Shown here one piece after another: positions 13,094 to 17,559 of a stretch of DNA of 17,559 nt. The stretch is from an uncultured Gardnerella sp. (lineage in GTDB: Bacteria; Actinomycetota; Actinomycetes; Actinomycetales; Bifidobacteriaceae). Positions within the stretch are counted from its first letter, which is position 1. Each line of letters opens with the position of its first letter. The stretch spans positions 1 through 17,559 of the forward strand of contig CAMYPN010000020.1 in NCBI GenBank assembly GCA_947292085.1, written 5' to 3'. The notes beneath the pieces are model-generated. The model worked only from the letters and a program-made list of their open reading frames with translations, ran no database searches and was not told where the DNA came from. Made by a program: the position numbers and the translations under genes.

Positions 13094-15796
13094 ATGTGGA
13101 AAATCGCACTAAAACTTATGCGTAAAAGCGTACGCATGCTAATCGCCTCTGGAATTGCAATTCTTATAGGCAGCATGTTTATGAGCGCTACTTTGCTTTT
13201 TGTAAATAGTGTTGACGACTTGATGGCTCGTAACGCAACAGAAGAATTCGGTAGCGCAAATTATGCAATCTCATTTAAGAATCCTAACAGTTCTCCGAGT
13301 AGTGAAATCCATTATAAAGATCTTCACTTAGACAAAATATCGAAGATGCCTGGTGTTAACGCTATCCGTAGTGACGATACGTCTACTCTTGTAAGAGTAG
13401 AAAAAGGCGATAAATCAGTTACAAGTATTGCTTGGTCTACTGGCTTGTATGGTAATCTTCCTGTGTATAAATCAACAGAAGGTAGAGATCCGCAAAAAAT
13501 AGGCGAAATTACACTTATTAAAAGTGTTGCTAAATCAATACATGCAAATATTGGTGATGCTGTAACTTTGGTTAAAGTAGATGATACTGGTGGGAATAAT
13601 GAAAAATCATACGATGTTCATGTGGTTGGTCTTGTAGACGATGGAGAACATTCTCAAATACCAACTTCATATCGCGGCATGTATCTTGGTGGTATAACGA
13701 ATGATTTTTCTGCAAAACTCAACAATCTTAAAAATTTTGACGATCAAGTTGTGCAAAACAAAGTATATATGAGTGTTGATGATGCGAAAGCAAGTGATTT
13801 AGCTCCTAAAATTAACGCTTTGCTTCCAGAGAAATTCTCTTTTATGTCTAGGCATGAAGTTGGTGTAAAAGTTGTTCGAGATGTGTCCAACGGCACTAAT
13901 TTCGTGGTTATGTTCCTGTTGTCATTTGGTATTCTAGCTTTGCTGGTTTCTTCGCTTGTAATAGCAAACACATTCCAAGTTTTGGTTGCTCAACGCAGAC
14001 GCACTCTTGCGCTTTTGCGCGTAATTGGCGCGCAGTCGCACCAGCTTTATTCTGCAGTTTTGCTTGAAGCTGCAATACTCGGAGTTATTTCTGCAAGTGT
14101 TGGTGTGCTTTGTGCAATCGGATTTATGGGCGTTATTAGTAACGTAAACATTAATTCTGGCCCATTATCTAGGCTTCCTTTGATTATTTCACTTTCAGCG
14201 ATTGTGTGGCCAATTGTAATTGGCGTGATAGTAACGGTTCTTGCGTCTATTGGTGCTGCTAGGTCTGCTACAAAAGTAACGCCTATGGAAGCATTGCGAC
14301 CAATGGATTTGATTAAAGATAAGCGAGCTAGTATTGTTCGAGCAGTTTTTGGCGTTCTATTTATTGTTGTAGGTGTGCTATTTACTGCTTTAAGTGTTAA
14401 TGCTTTGTCAAATATGATTGCGGGGAAGTCGCCTAATGCTGGTTCTGATTCTTGGATGACTTTGCTTGGAGCAATGTTTGGATGCGCGCTTGTGTTCATT
14501 GGTATTGTTATGACAGCCACATTCTGGATGCCGCTAGCTATGAAGACGACCGGCGCAATCATGGCACTTTGTGGGCCAGCATCTAAAGTTGCTAACGCAA
14601 ATGTGCAGCGAAATCCTAGAAGAGTTGCAGCAACTGGAACTGCTTTGCTTATAGGTGTAACGCTTGTTTCAACAGTGGTAACGGGCGCAACGTGTGGTAA
14701 AGCAACTCTTAAAGGTTTTGTTGATGATAGATACAGTGTTGACATTATTGTTCAAGGCAAGAATGTTGATGAGTCTCTAGCTGCCGATATTTCAAAGATT
14801 AGTGGAATAAAGCATACTGAGTTGCTTCCTGCGGTTCCTATGACTTTCAAGAATGTCAAAGGCAAAACTGAGTACGCTATGGTAGCTGGAGTTGATAATG
14901 TAAATCAACTTAGAAATGTAATGCACACTGATCTTGATGGCGTTGAAATAAAGAAAGATTCTGTGCTTTTGCCTAAGCTTGACAGTGAGGGTGGAAAGCC
15001 TTTTAGCCTTAAAGAAGGAGACCTGAATTTACAAGCTTACGTAGAAAAGTACAGTTCTGGTGAAGATGGCGATGATAATAGCGACAATATTACGCCATTC
15101 ACTGGTATGAATACGGACTCTAGTAATAATGATAAGGGCATTACCGTAAAGCAGGTTCAGTTTAAGAAGTATCGAAATGTTGGTGTGCATTCAAATAATA
15201 CCGCTTTTGTGAGCAAATCATACTTCAATAACTATCTTAAGCCTACAACGCATATGCTGCTTATTTCGGTAGATTCTAGAAAAGCTAATCTTATAGATAT
15301 TGTTAAAAACATTCGAAATGTTACATCTAATTATGCTGAGGTTATGACTAGTGGAAGCGTATTCCAGCGTGCAACGTGGGAGAGTGCTATCAATACGATT
15401 ATGATGGTGTTCATTGGATTAATAGCTGTAGCTGTTGTGATTGCTTTAATAGGTGTTGCAAACACATTAAGCTTGTCTGTTATTGAGCGAACCAAAGAAT
15501 CTGCAACTTTGCGCGCAATAGGCATGACAAGAGGCCAGGTTAGAAGATCTCTTGCGTTGGAAGCAACGTTGATTTCCTTAACAAGCACTGTTTCTGGCTT
15601 GATTGTTGGAACAGCGTTTGGGTGGATTGGATCCTACATGGTGTTTAGCGTAATTGGCAAAGTTCCGTTTGTAGTTGATTGGACTATTTACGCGGTTCTT
15701 GCTCTAATCGCTTTGCTTGCAGCGCTTCTTTCCAGCGTGCTTCCAGCTCGTAGAGCAGTGAAGTCTTCGCCAGTAGTTGCGCTCGCGGAAGAATAG
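13094..15796 (+). CDS. ABC transporter permease with two FtsX domains
   Basis: A 900-residue integral membrane protein, the partner of the ATPase just upstream. After a first membrane segment (about 15-38) comes a large outside domain (about 40-265) of the MacB-PCD type. An FtsX core with three segments follows (about 269-292, 318-345, 362-388), then further segments near 415-436, 456-480 and 512-532. A second outside domain (about 535-765, with a polar low-complexity stretch at 653-683) precedes the last FtsX core (about 766-792, 818-848, 862-885). The coupling-type sequences RRRTLALLRVIGA (301-313) and ERTKESATLRAIGM (798-811) are each followed by the usual FtsX helix. This ten-segment, two-core layout is common in Gram-positive exporters that work as one long permease. 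The substrate is unknown. It is co-transcribed with the ATPase and ended by the terminator at 15853. Confidence 0.93.
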   Translation: MWKIALKLMRKSVRMLIASGIAILIGSMFMSATLLFVNSVDDLMARNATEEFGSANYAISFKNPNSSPSSEIHYKDLHLDKISKMPGVNAIRSDDTSTLVRVEKGDKSVTSIAWSTGLYGNLPVYKSTEGRDPQKIGEITLIKSVAKSIHANIGDAVTLVKVDDTGGNNEKSYDVHVVGLVDDGEHSQIPTSYRGMYLGGITNDFSAKLNNLKNFDDQVVQNKVYMSVDDAKASDLAPKINALLPEKFSFMSRHEVGVKVVRDVSNGTNFVVMFLLSFGILALLVSSLVIANTFQVLVAQRRRTLALLRVIGAQSHQLYSAVLLEAAILGVISASVGVLCAIGFMGVISNVNINSGPLSRLPLIISLSAIVWPIVIGVIVTVLASIGAARSATKVTPMEALRPMDLIKDKRASIVRAVFGVLFIVVGVLFTALSVNALSNMIAGKSPNAGSDSWMTLLGAMFGCALVFIGIVMTATFWMPLAMKTTGAIMALCGPASKVANANVQRNPRRVAATGTALLIGVTLVSTVVTGATCGKATLKGFVDDRYSVDIIVQGKNVDESLAADISKISGIKHTELLPAVPMTFKNVKGKTEYAMVAGVDNVNQLRNVMHTDLDGVEIKKDSVLLPKLDSEGGKPFSLKEGDLNLQAYVEKYSSGEDGDDNSDNITPFTGMNTDSSNNDKGITVKQVQFKKYRNVGVHSNNTAFVSKSYFNNYLKPTTHMLLISVDSRKANLIDIVKNIRNVTSNYAEVMTSGSVFQRATWESAINTIMMVFIGLIAVAVVIALIGVANTLSLSVIERTKESATLRAIGMTRGQVRRSLALEATLISLTSTVSGLIVGTAFGWIGSYMVFSVIGKVPFVVDWTIYAVLALIALLAALLSSVLPARRAVKSSPVVALAEE

Positions 15797-15852
15797 ATTA
15801 CAAAAAGCTATCTGTGAAAAGATAGTTTGCATAAGTTAAGTTGTTGGGAAAT

Positions 15853-15903
15853 AAATATAATGTCGATGCGCATATTTACGCATCGGCATTATATTTTTCT
15901 TTT
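15853..15903 (+). terminator. Terminator of the ABC exporter operon
   Basis: A 17- to 18-bp stem with one G-U pair (15853-15870 with 15879-15896) and an 8-base loop is followed by a T-rich tail. A smaller hairpin (15806-15813 with 15820-15827) precedes it directly after the stop codon. Confidence 0.9.
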
Positions 15904-16087
15904 ATTTACGCGACACTCTGAAAATATTTGTATTATCATTATTATTTTTTATCAAAACTTATGCATAATTATGCAATAAATATAATATTATGTATAAAAA
16001 TAGCATTTTTTATTAGTAATTTTCAAAAATAATACGATTATTATTCATTATGACAAGTTTTATCGTAAATATTCCGAATAAATAGCA

Positions 16088-16117
16088 TTGAAAATGTATT
16101 TATTCCTTTGTTATGCT
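16088..16117 (+). promoter_or_regulatory. Putative promoter of the surface-protein gene
   Basis: TTGAAA (16088-16093) and TATGCT (16112-16117) are spaced by 18 bases. Transcription would begin near 16124 and give a leader of about 54 bases. Motif-based only. Confidence 0.4.
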
Positions 16118-16145
16118 AAATAATGACTGCTGACATAAGTTAGAC

Positions 16146-16172
16146 ATGAAGGCCGCTACGAGCAAGGAGTAG
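16146..16172 (+). other. Possible upstream mini-ORF (8 codons)
   Basis: ATG at 16146 opens an 8-codon frame (MKAATSKE) whose last codons are the AAGGAG ribosome site of the next gene, with the stop TAG ending 5 bases before that gene's ATG. It has no ribosome site of its own, so it may be chance; if translated it would affect access to the downstream site. Confidence 0.15.
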
Positions 16173-16177
16173 AAAAT

Positions 16178-17559
16178 ATGGTAACGGTCAATAAAAAATC
16201 TGCCGCAGCAATTGCAGGAATCTTATTGTTAATGCAAAGCCCAATGCCAGCGTGGGCGCAAGAAGCTGCTGAGGTTGTAGATACACAAGTTCAAACAGAG
16301 GCGACTGTTAAAGCGTCTACTGAAGATAAAGTGCAAAAAGCCGAAAATCTTGTTAGTGAATTAAAAGTTCAGATTGAGACTAAAAAACAAGAACTTAAAG
16401 AAGTAGAAAAAACGTTAAAAACAAATATAGAAAATATTAATACTCTTACGGAGGGTATTAAAGCAAAGAATAACGAAATTGAAGAACTAAAGAAAGCTGC
16501 TAATATAGATCGCTATTCAGCAGAAAATGCTCTTAAAGCTCTTACGCCTCAGGAAAAAGAAAAAGAAGCACTTCTTAAAGGGCTAAAAATTAAGCAAGAA
16601 CAATCCAAGGAGATGTACGAAGAATCAAAGAAGAAGTTAGAAACTTTGCAGGAAAGAGTTGAAGATCTTACTTCTAAAAAATCTTCATCTGAAGAAGCTT
16701 ATAAAAACTATGAATCTAAAATACAAAATCTCAATAAAGATATTGATGAACTAACGAAAGAAATTGCAGTTAGTAGAGTTATGCTGCAAGAGATTGAAGA
16801 TAAGGTTAATGATGCATACAAGCAATTAGAGAATGCTGGAGATGACGCTGATTTTGATAAGTTGAATTCAGATATTGATAAAGCAAGAGCTAATTCCAAC
16901 GAAAAGCAAAAAGAAATAAAAGATAAAGAGACTCAGCTTAATGGTAAACATTCATCTCTGAAAGAGCTTACAAGTAATTTTGAAAAGTATAGGGGAGAAT
17001 TTGAAAAAGCTGATTCAGAGCTTAAAAATATTCAGCAGGATTTAGATATTACTAAGCAGGAGATTAAAGAAAAGCAAGAAGATTTAAACGAAAAAAATGC
17101 TTCTGTTGCTTCTGCTGAAAAAGAGCTTTCGGTTATCAAACTCAATATTAAAAAGTATGAGCTTTCATCAGATAAAGCTGCTATAGATAAAGAAATTAGT
17201 AAACTTAGTAATGGTCTTATTACACTTAAAGATCTTCTAAAAGGTGCACAAATTCAAAAAGAAAAAGGTGAACGAGAAAAGAATCAATTAGAAGAAACTA
17301 TTAAAAATCTTCATACTCAGCATGAATCTGCAGTAATAGAACTTAATGCTGCAAAAGCTTTAGCGAATGATGGGAATAATAAACAGAACACTGGTGAATC
17401 TTCTAAAGATAATTCTGTGAATGCACCATCTACAGGTGGAACTGAGCGCAACGATTCTCCTTCTGTGAACAATACAGAACAACAGGAGCGATCCGGAAAA
17501 CAGTCTGCTCCTGCTCCTGCAGTACCTGAAGCTAAGATTCCAGCTCCGTCTGTTAAAGC
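16178..17559 (+). CDS. Secreted coiled-coil protein, probably surface-attached (3'-truncated by window edge)
   Basis: An open frame of 460 codons runs off the window end. The start is ATG with AAGGAG at 16164-16169, eight bases upstream. Residues 1-27 form a signal peptide: Lys6-Lys7, a hydrophobic AAAIAGILLLM core, and a cleavage site after AWA (25-27). Residues about 48-395 are almost continuous charged heptads rich in Glu, Lys, Leu, Ile and Gln without Pro or Trp (one Pro near 124), predicting a long extended coiled coil. From about 396 the chain becomes Asn/Ser/Gly-rich and then Pro/Ala-rich (SAPAPAVPEAKIPAPS), a composition typical of wall-spanning stalks. The missing part could hold an LPXTG sorting signal, or a CHAP or NlpC/P60 enzyme domain as in CwlO/RipA-like wall proteins. 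I do not recognise the specific family; an adhesin-like or wall-remodelling role is inference. Confidence 0.85.
   Translation, partial: MVTVNKKSAAAIAGILLLMQSPMPAWAQEAAEVVDTQVQTEATVKASTEDKVQKAENLVSELKVQIETKKQELKEVEKTLKTNIENINTLTEGIKAKNNEIEELKKAANIDRYSAENALKALTPQEKEKEALLKGLKIKQEQSKEMYEESKKKLETLQERVEDLTSKKSSSEEAYKNYESKIQNLNKDIDELTKEIAVSRVMLQEIEDKVNDAYKQLENAGDDADFDKLNSDIDKARANSNEKQKEIKDKETQLNGKHSSLKELTSNFEKYRGEFEKADSELKNIQQDLDITKQEIKEKQEDLNEKNASVASAEKELSVIKLNIKKYELSSDKAAIDKEISKLSNGLITLKDLLKGAQIQKEKGEREKNQLEETIKNLHTQHESAVIELNAAKALANDGNNKQNTGESSKDNSVNAPSTGGTERNDSPSVNNTEQQERSGKQSAPAPAVPEAKIPAPSVK

Larger units (their letters stand above)
15904..16177 (+). other. AT-rich gene-free region before the surface-protein gene
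   Basis: About 270 bases with no coding frame. It is extremely AT-rich and contains a perfect 14-bp palindrome TGCATAATTATGCA (15962-15975), a 10-bp palindrome ATAATATTAT (15982-15991), and TAGCAT at 16001-16006 and 16083-16088 with its complement ATGCTA at 16113-16118. It presumably carries the regulatory DNA of the following gene. Confidence 0.6.

Noticed and set aside
14047..14745. Minus-strand open frame of 232 codons
   Set aside because: It lies wholly inside the ABC permease gene, has no family features and only mirrors the codon pattern of the hydrophobic plus-strand protein.

Overview
This is an AT-rich stretch of bacterial chromosome of ordinary housekeeping and transport type. The most likely host is a low-GC member of the Bifidobacteriaceae, with Gardnerella the best guess. 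The reasons are the actinobacterial style of the flavoprotein and the competence genes, strong AGGAG ribosome sites, GTG/TTG starts and the low GC content. No marker gene in the window proves the genus, so this is an inference.

Layout from left to right: (1) 1-1085, the 3' part of guaA (GMP synthase), ending at a strong intrinsic terminator. (2) 1217-3953, an ascorbate-family PTS membrane permease (UlaA-like EIIC) with a long, repeat-rich leader, followed by a GntR/HutC-type regulator; no EIIA or EIIB gene is present. (3) 4067-4116, a terminator between the two converging units. (4) 4175-10350, a minus-strand block transcribed in the order yraN, comM, dprA, fumarate reductase/succinate dehydrogenase flavoprotein, tRNA-Leu(GAG), terminator. 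yraN-comM-dprA are fused by overlapping start and stop codons. (5) 10645-11967, metY (O-acetylhomoserine sulfhydrylase), transcribed divergently from yraN and closed by its own terminator. (6) 12237-15796, a two-gene MacB/LolD-type ABC exporter (ATPase plus a 900-residue permease), preceded by a palindrome placed like a MerR-type operator and closed by a 17-bp-stem terminator. (7) 16178 to the window end, the 5' part of a secreted coiled-coil protein, probably surface-attached, behind about 280 bases of very AT-rich DNA.

Functionally the window joins nucleotide synthesis, an incomplete sugar-acid PTS with a probable local regulator, DNA uptake/processing genes, a redox flavoprotein, sulfur assimilation into homocysteine, and an exporter next to a surface protein. 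I found no mobile element, CRISPR array, phage gene or obvious new defence system. The signals most worth following are in non-coding DNA: the ulaA leader, the terminator-like hairpin inside the presumed gntR leader, and the palindrome in the ABC exporter promoter.
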